Shown: piece after piece, positions 22,976 through 34,706 of the stretch | Numbering within the stretch: position 1 is the first letter of the stretch | Layout of the letters: each line of letters opens with the position of its first letter | Source of the DNA: Luidia sarsii | Taxonomy: Eukaryota; Echinodermata; Asteroidea; Paxillosida; Luidiidae | DNA length: 64,000 nt | Reading direction: 5' to 3' | NCBI GenBank assembly: GCA_949987565.1 | Contig: OX465115.1 | Span: forward strand, 7,900,566 to 7,964,565 | The notes under the pieces: model-generated | The model's database searches: none | Seen by the model: the letters and a program-made list of their open reading frames with translations, nothing else | What the model was told of the DNA's origin: nothing | Program-made: the position numbers and the translations under genes

Positions 22976-23254
22976 GATTACGAGGACAGTCCCAGCATCA
23001 CACCGGCTCATCGGAATGCGCCACATGCAATGCTGGTGGTTGCGGAAGTTTTTTAAACACCTTATACTGCGGGCTCTCTCCGTGAGCAAAAAAAATGAGC
23101 TAAAAAGTTGCCCCCGGGAATCGATCCACGGACCTCCACGTACGTTGCTAGTCGAGCGTTTTTACACACTGCCACTTGCACTGCTTGTTTTCTCTCGTCT
23201 AACTCTTCGTTGTAATAGGCAATTCGGATTTGAAGGACTCTGTCGTTGTAACTT
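22976..23254 (-). repeat. tRNA-like SINE candidate
   Basis: On the minus strand, CCGTGGATCGATTCCCGGGG resembles a pol III B box and T arm. An upstream AACGCTCGACTAGCAACGTA lies where a tRNA anticodon-arm remnant would be expected, giving a tRNA-derived look around 23,105-23,180. The A box is poor and I cannot define the ends. Confidence 0.35.
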
Positions 23255-23372
23255 TTCAAGTATAGAGAGTTGATCAAAAGGAAAACGTATTTGTTCCTTT
23301 CGGATCATGGATTAAAACGAAATAATCAGCTTTCTTTTATATGTATTGAGGGCGCTATTCCGGCCTAAGGGT
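23255..23372 (+). repeat. dispersed repeat module A (second copy)
   Basis: Matches 11,370-11,494: TATAGAGAGTTGATCAAAA, AAAACGAAATAATCAGC and GCGCTATTCCGGCCTAAGGG. It is followed directly by module C instead of module B. Confidence 0.75.
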
Positions 23373-23379
23373 CAAGCTT

Positions 23380-23618
23380 CCGCCGACTTGTTCGGGTGTC
23401 ATCCGTCACACACCACACAAAATATAGTCCGCGTTAGTGGTGGGATAATGGGTCGCACATTAAATTACTTTAATTTGTGATTTCATAATATTATTAGAAA
23501 TGTGTAGTCACGGACTGTTCCTGAAAAAAGAGCGAAAGGGGTAATGAATTTGCAATGTGTCCAATTTCCGGACATTACAAATTTGAGAAATAACTTCCTG
23601 GTCAAGAAGTTTGTAATA
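23380..23618 (+). repeat. dispersed repeat modules C and D fused
   Basis: Carries GACTTGTTCGGGTGTCATCC, CGCGTTAGTGGTGGGATAAT and TAGTCACGGACTGTTCCTG (module C), then AATTTGCAATGTGTCCAATT (module D). The same blocks lie at 14,668-14,803 and 15,187-15,262, separated there by ~370 bases. Confidence 0.75.
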
Positions 23619-24382
23619 GTATAGATCAGTGGTACAGTACCTTGGCACGGACGTAACGTACATATCTATAGAAAACCATTATACGTGTGTGAGCATCGAT
23701 CGCTGCGTAGCGTCGTAGAAGTTTGAACGCGTGCCATTTGACAATGTTTTGGCCGTCAATGTAGTTTGTAGGGAATAAACATTCGAAGGTTTTGTGTGTT
23801 TCCTTTTTTGCAGAAAAAGGGCAAAACTGGTGTTTTCCTTTTTGGGAAGGGAAAAATAAACGGTTGTATGCTTTTTCCGCAGAAACATAGGAGTGGGACA
23901 GGATGGTTGGAGCATCGGTGGATGTTTTTTTTGGAGGGAATCACGGGAAGATTCCCTCTCCAGGTTGGTTCGGGTGGGTTTCGTTGGTGGATGGCTCGCG
24001 CCATTCCAGAATGTTGTGAAAATGGTTGCGTCTAATTCCTTACCGGCCGTCGAGTATTGGGAAGGGGTTTAAAGATGGGAGGTTGGATGTTGCCACCTTA
24101 GGGTTGGACCATTTTGTTGAGTAAAGAGTCCCTTTCGGGAGATTGTCTTTAGGTGGTGGTGTGGGAAGGTTGGTCCCGGTAGTTGGTGGGTTTGGACTGT
24201 TTGGACTGTAGGTGTAACCGTGATTGTCGACGAGAAGGGCCTTGCCTCGTTGTGACCCACCCTCAACCGTTCGGAATTTGGTGGTGTCTTCTGCGAATTC
24301 GACATCCGCGGGGATGGGTGGGTCGGGGAGGGGTGTCTCCTCGGGTGGAGATGGCGTCTTCTTCTTCTTTCGTGTGAGGCAG

Positions 24383-27300
24383 CTAGGCAACGTCGCTCAG
24401 CCGCTGCAGCCAGCTCTCTGCGTCGGGACTCAGGTCATTCAGGTCAAGGTCATTGGGTGGGGGGAAGGTGGGGCACTCGTGGATGATGTGGTGGGCGGTC
24501 TGTTCCTCGGCTCCGCATGGGCAGGCTGCTGATGGGCGCAGGCCCCAGCGGTGCATGGTGGCGTTGAAACGGCCCACACCCGTCCGAAGCCGGTTAAGTG
24601 TTGACCAGTCCTTGCGAGGAAGGTCAGCGCCCGGTGGTAAACTCGTGTTTGGGTTGATTGAGAGTTGAGGGGGTCGGGGGGTCTCCTGCCAGCTGGTTCT
24701 CCATACTTCAAGTGTATTGAAGGGGGGGCCACCAGAAATTGCTGGGTGGCGGGAGAACGGGCGCCGGGAAGGTAGGCGCTGGCGACCAAGGTCTTGGGAG
24801 ACTACCACGGGTTTGTGCAGGAGATGTGTTGGGTCCTGCGAGGCCTTACTCACAAGTGTGTGTGTGGTTTTCCCTGCGTAGAGCGGCTGGTGCGATGCCA
24901 GATAGTACCGGGAGGAAATCCGTTGGGGTGGGTTTCAAGCAGCCGGTGACAATCCTCATGGTCTCGTTGAGGGTGGTGTCGAGTTTCTTGGCATGCGCAC
25001 TGCGACTCCATGCAGGGGAGGCGTATTCTGCCGCGCTGTATACCAGGGCAAGGGCGCCAGTTCTTAAGGTAGAGGCATTTGCTCCCCAAGACGACCCTGC
25101 TATAGTCGGCGTAGGAGGTTGTTCCTGGAGGAGACTTTGGCACGCAACGATTCAAGATGTTGTCTGTACGTTAGCTGCCTGTCCAGTTTCACTCCGAGGT
25201 ATGTGGGGGTTGGGTTGTGCGGCAGGGGTGACCCATTGACGTTAACTGTGAGTTGGCGGCGGGCCTCCTTGGTGTTGAGATGGAAGGCTGTGGAGGATGT
25301 TTTTGCGACACTCAGCTTCAGTCTCCACGTTTTCAGGTACCCTGCTATTTGTGACATGTCTGAGGTTAGGGTCTCCTTAGCTACTGTTGTCCAGTTACTG
25401 TCGGAGTGTAGGAGGGCCAGGTCGTCCGCGTATCCGTACTGCCTTGATGTTGTGTAGGGCAGATCGCTGATGTATAAGTTGAAGAGCAGTGGGGCCAGTA
25501 CTGATCCTTGGGGGACTCCGTTTTTGAGGCGCCGGGGGCGGCTGGACTGGCCATCACTTGTCTTCAGTATGAAGCTGCGGTTGGAGAGGACAGTACATAT
25601 AAATCGTACTAGGTGGCGGTCTGGAACACCCCGGAGGAGCTTCAAGGTGAGGCCCTGGTGCCAGACGGTGTCATAAGCCGCAGTGAGATCCACCAGGACA
25701 ACGCCTGCTTTGTGGCGTTTTTCGAAGCTGTCTTCGATGTCGTTTGTCAGCTTTACGATCTGGTGGACGGTGCTGCGTCCGCGGCGGAATCCTGCTTGTT
25801 GGTCGGGTAGTTGGGGGTTTATGGTGGGGTCCAGGCGGGCTAAAAGAAGTCGCTCCAGGACCTTGAATGGGACACAGAGAAGTGAAATTGGGCGGTAGTT
25901 CTTGGGGTTGTCCGTTGGTTTGTTGGGTTTGGGTAAGGCAATGATTGTTGCCCTTCGCCAGATCTTGGGTATTGCTAGTCTGTTGAGGCAGGAGGAATAA
26001 AACTCCTTGAGCCAGTTCTGACATTTTTGGCCACAGTGAAGCAAGAATTCTGGTGGGATGTTGTCTGGCCCCTGGGCTTTCCCACTCTTCAGTTGTCCGA
26101 TGGCGGTGGAGAGCTCTTCGGATGTGAATGGTGTTGACATGTGGCCATCTGCTCCTGGGGCTTGCCAGAGGTTTGTAGTTTCCTGCTTGACGGAACGGGT
26201 GTGGTCTTTTGCAGTGTCCGTGAATCGGCCGTTGGCAAGAAGTTGTTCAGCAATTGAATTGGCTGATACAGGGCATTGTGTTGGTCTGGAGCTTCTGCCT
26301 GTGAGGCGATTGAAGGTCTTCCAAGCCATTCTGCTAGAGTGGGTGAAGTCGATTCCTCGGACAGTTTCCTCCCATCGCTCTCTACGCTTTTTGTCGAGGC
26401 ATTCTATCAGGTCTGATGCTTTTGAGGCTGCCTCTTCGCCGGGTTCAGCATTCAAGTATTCGTTGTAGTGTGTTTCGCACTCCTCATCCCAGGTGGGTAT
26501 ATACCGACGGCGGAAGCCGCGAGGGATGGCCTTCTTAGCTGCCCTGATGGTGAGTTTGCAGAAGGCTGAGTAGGCGAGGTCGGGGTTGGAGGAGGATGGA
26601 GGGGGGAGGTTGTCTATCCCCGAGTCCACTAGATTTGTGAACTGGTTCCATCTTGCCTTGCGGAAGTTCCACCTCTTCACAGGTTTGGTATGTATTGGTT
26701 CAATTGGGTTGACTGGAGTGATCAGTGATGGCCTGTGCTGGGACCTGGGAAAAGGTTCCAGAATGGTGCGGTGGGGCGAGGGGCCATTGAGTTTTGCGAA
26801 TGCAAGGTCGTGGTTTGAGGTGGTGTTCCATCTTCCGGAGTGGAAGCTGTCTGGTTGCTTGGGGTCGAACAGGAGATGGGCACCGGGCACTGAGGCCCAG
26901 TCCTCGAGTGCTCCTCCGTCTGGGTTTGTTGAGCTGTATCCCCAGGTAGTGCTGCGGCAGTTGAAGTCGCCAGCATAGATGCAGGGCGAGTCAAAGGCAG
27001 GGATAGTGTCTACGAGGAGCCGGGTTGTGGGGGGCTTGTATACGTTGATGATGGACACGCCTTCGATTTTGGTGGCTGTCCATTCTACTGCGGAGTTTTG
27101 AGGGGAGGTAGCAATCGCTGTCCACCTTGCATAGCTCCTAACGAAGGTGGCTATCCTGTGGATTTCACTCTCTGTAAAGGCGGCCAGGGTGAAGCCAGGA
27201 ATTTTGAGACGGGCTTTCACTCGTGTGGGTTTCTTGAAGGAGGATGGCGGTAGGATTATGGGCTTGTATTAGATGCTCGATGATCGATGTCTTGGCCTTG

Positions 27301-27407
27301 GTGAGACCTTCCACATTCAGATGAAGCACAATGATGTCGTCCCTTATGACATCTTCCGTCGCCTGCCCTGAAAAGGGCACGTGTTCTGGGTTGGCACCAG
27401 GTTGCAT
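24383..27407 (-). pseudogene. LINE ORF2: APE endonuclease, reverse transcriptase, C-terminal zinc finger (two frameshifts)
   Basis: The N-terminus (27,407-27,165) reads IIVLHLNVEGLTKAKTSIIE and ILLQETHT, the start of an APE-like endonuclease. It must shift frame near 27,200 to join the 706-codon frame 27,220-25,100. That frame carries CIYAGDFNCRSTTWGY, a terminal endonuclease motif RSQHRPSLI, and the RT blocks PKNYRPISLL, AGFRRGRST, VVLVDLTAAYDTVWH, NGVPQGSVLAPLLFNLYISD and YGYADDLALLH, the YADD box being the catalytic centre. After a stop at ~25,100, two extra bases restore a frame that runs ALVYSAAEYASPAWSRSAHA ... FNATMHRWGL, CPCGAEEQTAHHIIHECP and a stop at 24,383. Family role: target-primed reverse transcription. 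Confidence 0.9.
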
Positions 27408-27515
27408 GCTGTGGATGTGTGACTGGTACAGTGAGATGGACGTTTAGGCTGTAGCTGTAGTTGCTGCTGCTGTCTCTGGTTGTTGTCGGTCGCCTGACGG
27501 ATCGGTTACCAGGGT

Positions 27516-27873
27516 TCACCACGAGGAGGTCGACAACTTGAACCCCGGAGATGGCGTGTAAAAGGGTCTATCTACATGGAATTCGTCTTCGCTCTCACCG
27601 GGCTGCTCTGTACCGGAGGATCCGTTGCACGATCCTCCGGTACTCCTCAGTCGAAAAGCCGGTGTCACAAGCCCGCTGCTGCCAGCGCCTACACTGGTCG
27701 CACTGGAAGGCCTGCTGGCCGGCGTGCAGTGACGGCACTTGCACATACCACACAAGAAACCATGGCTGATCGTCGCTATCTGGATCTTGAGGGCTTGGTT
27801 GTTCTTGAAATCTTGACTTGATCTTGGTTCTTCTTGGTTCTTGAGTTGATCTCAGCTTTGAGTGCCGTTTCAT
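27516..27873 (-). pseudogene. LINE 5' region with PHD-like zinc finger
   Basis: The frame at 27,873-27,595 contains QAFQCDQCRRWQQRACDTGF followed by STEEYRRIV. This matches the second half of the PHD-like finger often found at the N-terminus of such retroelements. The first cysteine pair (C-x2-C) appears only in a neighbouring frame (PWFLV in this frame reads as CVVC one base over), so a frameshift splits the finger. The usual His is replaced by Arg (WQQRAC). The downstream frame 27,755-27,516 is Ser/Gly-rich linker. Confidence 0.6.
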
Positions 27874-28484
27874 TAAATGGGATCACCTTTTATATTATAG
27901 ACTTTGATGGGATTCGGAGTGGATTTCAGCCAACCAATCAAATTAGAAGCGAATCGAGAGTAAAAGTGAGCCTCAGAAAAAATTGCTTAAGTATAGGTGC
28001 GTCTCAACGCAGAGCCTCCCCAGCTCAGTTGTCGGTCGGCAGCACACGCCGCATCTGAAGCTACCGTAATGATCGAGCCGCCTTTGTCGGCGAAATGTCA
28101 AAAGGGTCGCCGCCACGCGCGCATTGAGCCGCTCGGACAAAGGGCATCGCTTAATCTGAAGCAGGCTGAAAATAAATACAACATATAAACAACTTTCAAG
28201 TAACTTCATTTTACAAGACCTTTATTTCTAAGTACAACTTACGTACAGTTCTACAGGAATTCAAAATGTTGACTGAAACAACTTACTTACAATCCTACAG
28301 GAATTCAAAATAATGACTGATTCAATTAATACAAGTAACGTCATTTTACAATTCAAGTAAACTCTGCAAACTCCGGCTCTTCCTGCGTGGAATTGCTACA
28401 CCCCGACCCCCTGTGTCTCCTAACCATACCTGTCAGACCGAATACAATATTCACACGACAGACCACCAGGAGTATCACTACCAC
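27874..28484. other. gap: LINE 5' UTR and flank, no gene
   Basis: CTTGATCTTGGTTCTTCTTG-type repeats at 27,800-27,845 belong to the LINE's 5' portion. The rest, up to the inverted LINE 3' end, shows no coding. A local direct repeat (CTACAGGAATTCAAAAT twice at 28,250-28,315) is present. Confidence 0.45.
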
Positions 28485-28980
28485 TGGACCTTATTGTACA
28501 GTCCAAACCCACCAACTACCGGTGACCAACCTTCCCACCACCACCTAAAGACAATCTCCCGAAAGGGACTATGTCTTTACTCAAGAAAATGGTCTCATTA
28601 CCCTAAGATGGCAACATCCAACCTCCCATCTTTAAACCCCTTCCCAATACCCGACGGATGGTAAGGAAGACGCAACCATTTTCACAACATTCTGGAATGG
28701 CGCGAGCCATCCACCAACGAAACCCACCCACCAACGAAACCCACCCGAACAACCTGGAGAGGGAATCTTCCCGTGATTCCCTCCCAAAAAAACATCCACC
28801 GATGCTCCAACCATCCTGTCCCACTCCTATGTTTCTGCGGAAAAAGCATACAACCGTTTATTTTTCCCTTCCCAAAAAGGAAAACACCAGTTTTGCCCTT
28901 TTTCTGCAAAAAAAGAAACACACAAAACCTTCGAATGTTTATTCCCTACAAACTACACTGACGGCCAAAAGATCCCGCGT
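28485..28980 (+). mobile_element. 5'-truncated LINE 3' end, inverted relative to the main LINE
   Basis: About 490 bases are the near reverse complement of 23,747-24,210: CCACCAACTACCGGTGACCA, GACAATCTCCCGAAAGGGAC, GGAGAGGGAATCTTCCCGTG, CTATGTTTCTGCGGAAAAAG and the shared terminus CTGACGGCCAAAA. It contains a small local duplication (CACCAACGAAACCCACC twice). The open frame across it is non-coding 3' UTR, since it lies downstream of the ORF2 stop in the intact copy. Confidence 0.88.
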
Positions 28981-29204
28981 GGCACCTCCGGATGAGTGGT
29001 TTATACCACGTCCGCACAAGCCTCACATAATCCAACTCCGTCTAAACCAACAATTAAGATCTACTCTACTGAGTGAATTTTCCACCTTCGGAAAACGAAT
29101 GCGAACTGATATCACCCTGCACGATTTCCAAATATAAATCCTTGAAGAAGCGGGCCACATCCTGTATTTCTCAATATTTCCAAATACAACTGAAAAGTGG
29201 GGGA

Positions 29205-29300
29205 CGAGTTGACTCGGGGACGACTTGACTCGGGGACGACTTGACTAAGCTATCAAATTCGGGGGACGAGTTGACCCGGGGACGAGTTGACCCGTTGCCG
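29205..29300. repeat. minisatellite GGGGACGAGTTGACTC
   Basis: Five imperfect ~16-base units (GGGACGAGTTGACTCGG, GGGACGACTTGACTCGG, GGGACGAGTTGACCCGG). The core CGAGTTG is shared with the arrays at 4,720 and 22,130. Confidence 0.8.
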
Positions 29301-29509
29301 ACAGGAGAGGGCGGAAATTGATATTGACCGCAGGGAGCTGCAGGTTGACCATATGAGTGCAGATTAATAAACTTCCACAAACTTTGATAAACTTCCACAG
29401 ACAAGAGGGCCAAAGAAAAAAATCGTGACCACATGCGTATTTTATACGTTGACAAAAGTTCCTAGATTTGTTGTATTATTATTAATGAAAAATAACAAAT
29501 AGTGTTCAC

Positions 29510-29660
29510 TCCACTCTCCCTTTCCAACTGCTCTTTGATCTCAGCCTACTCCATCTACAAGCTTTCCTCCTTAATCAATCTATACTCCTTCCTTCTTACA
29601 TCCTGATTCCGAGGAAGGATTATGTTCGGATCGCAACGTTGGGAACCCTTGCTTTTCGAC
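29510..29660 (+). repeat. possible Penelope-like 3' end remnant
   Basis: A pyrimidine-rich block (CTCCATCTACAAGCTTTCCT, TACTCCTTCCTTCTTACATC) is followed by CCGAGGAAGGATTATGTTCG and GATCGCAACGTTGGGAACCC. The order C/T-rich UTR then a GAGGAAGG...CGNAACGTT motif is like the terminal region of Penelope-like elements, and resembles the motif at 40,811 and 62,046. No coding remains. Confidence 0.35.
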
Positions 29661-30655
29661 AACTATACGTGCAGTTATCAACTAGTCAGTGAAAGAAGCC
29701 GTCGCAGTGCACCGACAACCAACCGTGTAAATAGCGTATTCTTCCAGTAATCCTCGGTTGAAATTACGGACTCGCCTCAGTCTGGTGAAGTTCGAAGTTC
29801 TGAAGTCGTTTACTCAGTGCGTATGATGCGGCCACGGTCGTACGCGATTACCGCTCTACGAACGCATTTCTCGCGCTGCAAGTTGCAACGATTGCAAGCG
29901 TTTTACAGACCATCAGTGAACATTAACTATAAGCATGGAACATACTTTGCATCAAATGTTTCAACGCACACAACCTTTCGTAGGTTTCAAAGCCTTTTTT
30001 TAGTCAATCCGACGCGTTGTAATCACATGCGTACGAAAGTACCACGGGTCGCACTCACCGACGTATAAAATGCGTATTGTGTCGTACGAATCGCCCTCTA
30101 TCGACAATGTTTGAAAAGTGCAACATTTTAGTTGCTTTGATACCGTGTGGAAGCTTCATGTACGACTACCACTGTCATGTCAGTGTCAGCGTGTACCTGG
30201 TTCCAAGAGCTAAACATCCTGACAAATACTGTGAAGTCAGGGAACCACACGGACGACTGCCGTAACAACAGCCACTGCGTAATAAATATAACTAAGTGCT
30301 ACGATATTCACGGGCAGCTTGCATAAAGTTGTTAATATCACTGATAAAGACGGACAAAAGCTTTCCCTTCAGCGCTTCTACTTCCATAAGATGATGTGGT
30401 AATGTTTTACTTACCGTCGAAATGCTAACACTACAGTACCGTAGTAGTAGTAGTACACTACACTAACACTAACATAACAAGTAACAACTAACATTAATGA
30501 GAATTTAGATAATTAATCATTTGTTTAGCCGTAGCACTGGTTACTGACTTACTCACTCAACCACGGCCCATGGTGATGGTAACTTGATGATAGGCCGATT
30601 AGTATTACTAAATACTACTCTGTACTCATTACTACTACTAGTAATATAGTAGTAT
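29661..30655. other. intergenic DNA, no gene recognised
   Basis: A basic 83-codon frame (29,817-30,068) and a 62-codon frame (30,077-30,265) have no recognisable domain. A TAGTAGTAGTA microsatellite lies near 30,440 and again before 30,655. Confidence 0.4.
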
Positions 30656-31692
30656 CTCCTCCAATAACCGGTTTTCGACGATATAAGGACTTTTCTTCAA
30701 ACTGAAGAATGTGGACGAAAGTATCACACTAAACGAGGTCCCAGTCACTTTGTCCACACCACAGACTATTAGAATAATCATTCATAGAGAAGGTTGATCA
30801 AGCCTGTCACTTCCGTAAGATTACCTGGTTTTGTTGACGTCCGCGGCGCACCGCGCAGTAAGCATCGTCACCTATTTTCGTCGGTGGTGTTTAGTAAGGT
30901 GTCCCAGTGCAGCCAAACGCAAAATAAATTCTTAAAATAACTCAAAATGCTGTGTGGCACTGTAAAATTCTTCCCCGTATGTTTTTTTGTGTTCATCTTT
31001 GTTTTTGTTTTTCCACACTGCTTCTAACACTTTCCTAAAATCATTCATAATTTATGCTTAAAACGTATTGGTCTTGTTGATGTCTTCTTTTGTGACGTTT
31101 AAAAAAAAATACACAATCCTCTTTCTCACTGCTTCTTCAGTTATGACCTTTCCCAATGTCATTCCAGAGACACATTTCCTCCTTCTTGGTACTTTCTCTA
31201 GCTGCCCTTTTATTTTTTTCATTTTTTTTAAAAGCCTATTATTGGGCCATGTTACTTTTTGTCTTTAAATAATAATAAAAATAAATTAAAAAATATATAT
31301 TTGCGAGACGCCCTATAGGAGGCTCCATAGTTTTTACCCAGAACGGACTGCCTCAAGTTGCGTGATATATTTTTTTTCTACGGATGTTGGGGTTTGTTAT
31401 GGTACACTCAGATTTTTTTTAGGACCAACAATAAAGAAAACTGGAGCTTCGAAGCAACTGCCAATTTTGTACCTAGGAAAATAGACCCCAAAAGAGCAAC
31501 TTTTTGAATAACACAAGTTTGGCCTACTGGAAAAGCCTTAACTTTCCACATTTTCGGTGACGGACAAGAGCAGGAAACCAACTGTAAGATATGAAGTCTG
31601 AGATCGTTATACGGAGTTGTTTTCATAGGGCGATGTGAGTTAGAAGGCTAAGCGTCGAAAACGTGTAGCGTCGAAAACGGGGGTTCCCACGA
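30656..31692 (+). repeat. ~1 kb TIR repeat family, copy 3
   Basis: Full-length copy, same orientation as copies 1 and 2. Its last bases (GGTTCCCACGA) abut directly the first bases of copy 4 (TCCTCCAATAACC) with no spacer, so copies 3 and 4 are head-to-tail. The minus-strand 72-codon frame MKTTPYNDLRLHILQLVSCS... (31,408-31,626) is open here. Confidence 0.87.
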
Positions 31693-34643
31693 TCCTCCAA
31701 TAACCGGTTTTCGACGATATAAGGACTTTTCTTCAAACTGAATAATGTGGACGAAAGTATCACACTAAAAGAGGTCCCAGTCACTTTGTCCACACCACAG
31801 ACTATTACTATTAGAATAATCATAGAGAAGGTTGATCAAGCCTGTCACTTCCGTAAGATTACCCGGTTTAGTTGACGTCCGCGGCGCACCGCGCAGTAAG
31901 CATCGTCCCCTATTTTCGTCAGTGGTGTTTAGTAAGGTGTCCCATTCAGCCAAACGCAAAATAAATTCTTAAAATAACTCAAAATGCTGTGTGGCACTGT
32001 AAAATTCTTCCCTGTATGTTTTTTTTGTATTCATCTTTGTTTTTGTTTTTCCACACTGCTTCTAACACTTTCCTCAAATCATTCATAATTTATGCTAAAA
32101 ACGTATTGGTCTTGTTAATGTCTTCTTTTGTGACGTTTAAAAAGAAATCCACAATCCTCTTTCTCACTGCTTCTTCAGTTATGACCTTTCCCAATGTCAC
32201 TCCAGAGACACATTTCCTCCTTCTTGGTACTTTCTCTAGCTGCCCTTTGATTTTTTTGATTTTTTATAAAAGCCTATTGGGCCATGTTACTTTTTGTCTT
32301 TAAATAATAATAAAAAAATAAATAAAAACGAGAAATATATGTCTGTTGTGAAACAGAGCATAGAGCTTTTCCGCTTCTGTTGTTAACAAGTCATAGAATA
32401 GCCCCATTGCTACTCCAAAACGCATGTACATATTTTGTGCACAAAGCCTATGGGACTCGAGTGTGGTATTCAAAAATTCATAAAAAAATATAAACAATGG
32501 TCCTTCGGTTCCAAACTTTAGATTTGGAATGTCTAGCACGATAGCTAACGACATACCAAATTTCGAGATGATCGGCCAATGCCTTATATGTGTTTTAAAA
32601 TCACACATTTTGATGACGTCATGATTGCGTAACGACATTTTGGCTCCAGAAGGTGTTTCTAAACCATGTCCCCAATAGATATCAAAGAAAATATGAAAAA
32701 AATCTCGCTCCGTTGGCCAAATATGCTCAATTGAATGTTACCATCTTAAAAGTTTATGACCTCATTAATATTCATGAGATTACGTCACGATCGAATGAGG
32801 GCTATTTTTGGATACATCTTTTCCCAACTTAGATATGCTGCAAAATTGAAACCAAACTAACCGATACTTTTGCTAATAATTAAGTTTGAAGTTTGACATT
32901 TTAATGACCTGTCACGTGACCCCCTGATGACGTCATGATGATCTCACTTTTTGCAATGAATCTCCATCTACTAACCTAAGTATGTGCCAAGTTTGAAGCC
33001 ATTTGTATTTGATATTAGGCCCTAAATGGATTTCACAGCTAATTTGTACACAAACCTATGGCCCTTAGTATAAAAAACCTAAACAATGAAAAACAAAGGA
33101 AATTCCTGAAATATGTTTTGATATTTTCAATCCGGGGTATATGTTGAGTCGGTTGAAGACAAAATAAAAATACGATTTTTTCTTCGTTCAGGTAGTAATC
33201 TTCGTCTGAAGTTTAGATCTACATGTACCTACGTGAAGCCATAATTAATGACTACAGTGTAATGTACAAGTTGCCCCTTTAAAGCACTGTCACGTGTGGG
33301 ATCTGAGATCGCGGCATGATTGCACATGCCAGTTTGGCCCTTTAAAGAGCTATCACGTGACCACCCAAGCAAAAACAGACAGAGAAAAACAGAACAAAAT
33401 ACATATGTTTATTCTATGATAGGTTGAGGCCCATTTCGCGTTGTTTTAATTGGATTTGTGACGGACGAAAAAAAGAGAGTTTACGTCACTGGGTTTCGAA
33501 CCCGTACCCTCCATTCCTACCCCAAAACGCATGTGCATATTATGTGCACAAAGTGTATGGGACTACATTATAATATTAAAAAAATCATAACAATTCTGAA
33601 CAATGGTTAATTAATTCCCAACTCAAGATTTAGAATGTGTAGCCCAATAGCTAACTGCCCAACAAATTTCGAGAAGATTGTCCAATGGCAAATATGTGAT
33701 TTGAAAACACGCATTTTGATGACGTCACGATTGCGTCATGACATTTTGGCCCATTTGGGTGTTTCTAAACTACATCCGGAATAGATATCAACAAAAAAAA
33801 ATAAAAAATCTTGCTCCGTTGGTCAAATATGCTCATTTCAATGTGAAAATCTGAAAAGTTCATGACCTCATAAATATTCATGAGATGACGTCAAGGTCAA
33901 TTGATGGCAATTTTTGGATACACCTTTTCCCAACTTAGATACAGTGCAAAGTTGAAACCAAACGAACTTGTACTTTTGCTTTTAATGGATTTTGAAATTT
34001 GCCCCTTTAAAGCAATGTCACGTGACACGTGATTACGTCATGATGATATCAAGGTGTTTAGGATCAATTTCAGCATGGGCTTTATGCATTTGCCACGTTT
34101 GAAAAAAATCCAAGTCTGTTCAATGACCAAAGTCGTGCTTACAAAACCCCTGTGCATTGTCTATGGGCTTTGGCGGAGAAGAAGAAGAAGACTAAGAAAA
34201 AGCTGAACAACAGATATAGCTTTTCCGCTTCCCTGGAAGCGGCGGAAAAGCTAAAAATTATATCAGCGAGACGCCCTATAGTAGCCTCCATAGTTTTTAC
34301 CCAGAACGGACTGCCTCAAGTTGCGTGATATATTTTTTTTCTACGGATGTTGGGATTTGTTATGGTACACTCAGATTTTTTTAAGGACCAACAATAAAGA
34401 AAACTGGAGCTTCGAAGCAACTGCCAATTTTGTACCTAGGAAAATAGACCCAAAAAGAGCAACTTTTTGAATCACACGAGTTTGGCCTACCGGAAGAGCC
34501 TTAACTTTGCACATTTTCGGTGACGGACAAGAGCAGGAAACCAACTGTAAGATACGACGTCTGAGATCGTTATACGGAGTTGTTTTCATCGTGCGATGTG
34601 AGTTAGAAGGCTAAGCGTCGACAACGTGTACCGTCGAAAACGG
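31693..34643 (+). repeat. ~1 kb TIR repeat family, copy 4, split by a 1.9 kb insert
   Basis: The left part runs 31,693 to about 32,330 and the right part about 34,256-34,643. Together they equal one repeat, with the last ~15 bases missing (it ends CGTCGAAAACGGTACTAGT instead of ...GGGGGTTCCCACGA). The break is at the AT-rich stretch just before GCGAGACGCCCTATAG. The 72-codon minus-strand frame is open at 34,371-34,589. Confidence 0.85.
32331..34255. mobile_element. 1.9 kb insert with internal ~1.1 kb duplication and terminal hairpin
   Basis: Foreign to the surrounding repeat. Two diverged internal copies begin CCAAAACGCATGTACATATT (32,415) and CCAAAACGCATGTGCATATT (33,521), spaced ~1.1 kb, and both contain TTTTCCCAACTTAGATA and CATGAGATGACGTCA-like blocks. 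The right end carries an inverted repeat, AGCTTTTCCGCTTCC ... GGAAGCGGCGGAAAAGCT, just before the junction, and the left end carries a GAGCTTTTCCGCTTCTG copy. A 3' hairpin with a CTAA-like end and no TIR would fit a nonautonomous Helitron, but the 5' TC end and A/T target are not clear. No ORF of note. Confidence 0.6.
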
Positions 34644-34706
34644 TACTAGTAGTAGCTAGTACTACTAGTAGTAGCTAGTACTACTAGTACTACTAGTACT
34701 ACTACT
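34644..34706. repeat. TACTAG/TAGTAG microsatellite
   Basis: Runs of ACTAGTAGTAGCTAGTACT joining copy 4 of the 1 kb repeat to the next element. A related tract lies at 37,443-37,476 beyond copy 5, as if several insertions entered one TA-rich microsatellite. Confidence 0.85.

Larger units (their letters stand above)
23747..27873 (-). mobile_element. LINE (APE-type non-LTR retrotransposon), frameshifted
   Basis: A ~4.1 kb minus-strand element: a zinc-finger-like 5' region, an endonuclease-reverse transcriptase ORF, a C-terminal CCHC/CCHH-like finger, then a ~640-base 3' UTR ending at TTGACGGCCAAAA. The 3' end is defined by its match to a second, inverted 3' end at 28,485-28,975. GC content is clearly higher than the surroundings. 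Two frameshifts mean this copy is inactive. The C-terminal finger and ORF layout fit the jockey/I group, but I cannot assign the clade. Confidence 0.85.

Noticed and set aside
24224..26978. Plus-strand frames across the LINE
   Set aside because: They are shadows of the minus-strand ORF2, which carries all reverse transcriptase motifs.
28658..29137. 159-codon frame resembling a protein also found at 23,679-23,915
   Set aside because: Both are the LINE 3' UTR downstream of the ORF2 stop; similarity reflects repeat identity, not a gene.
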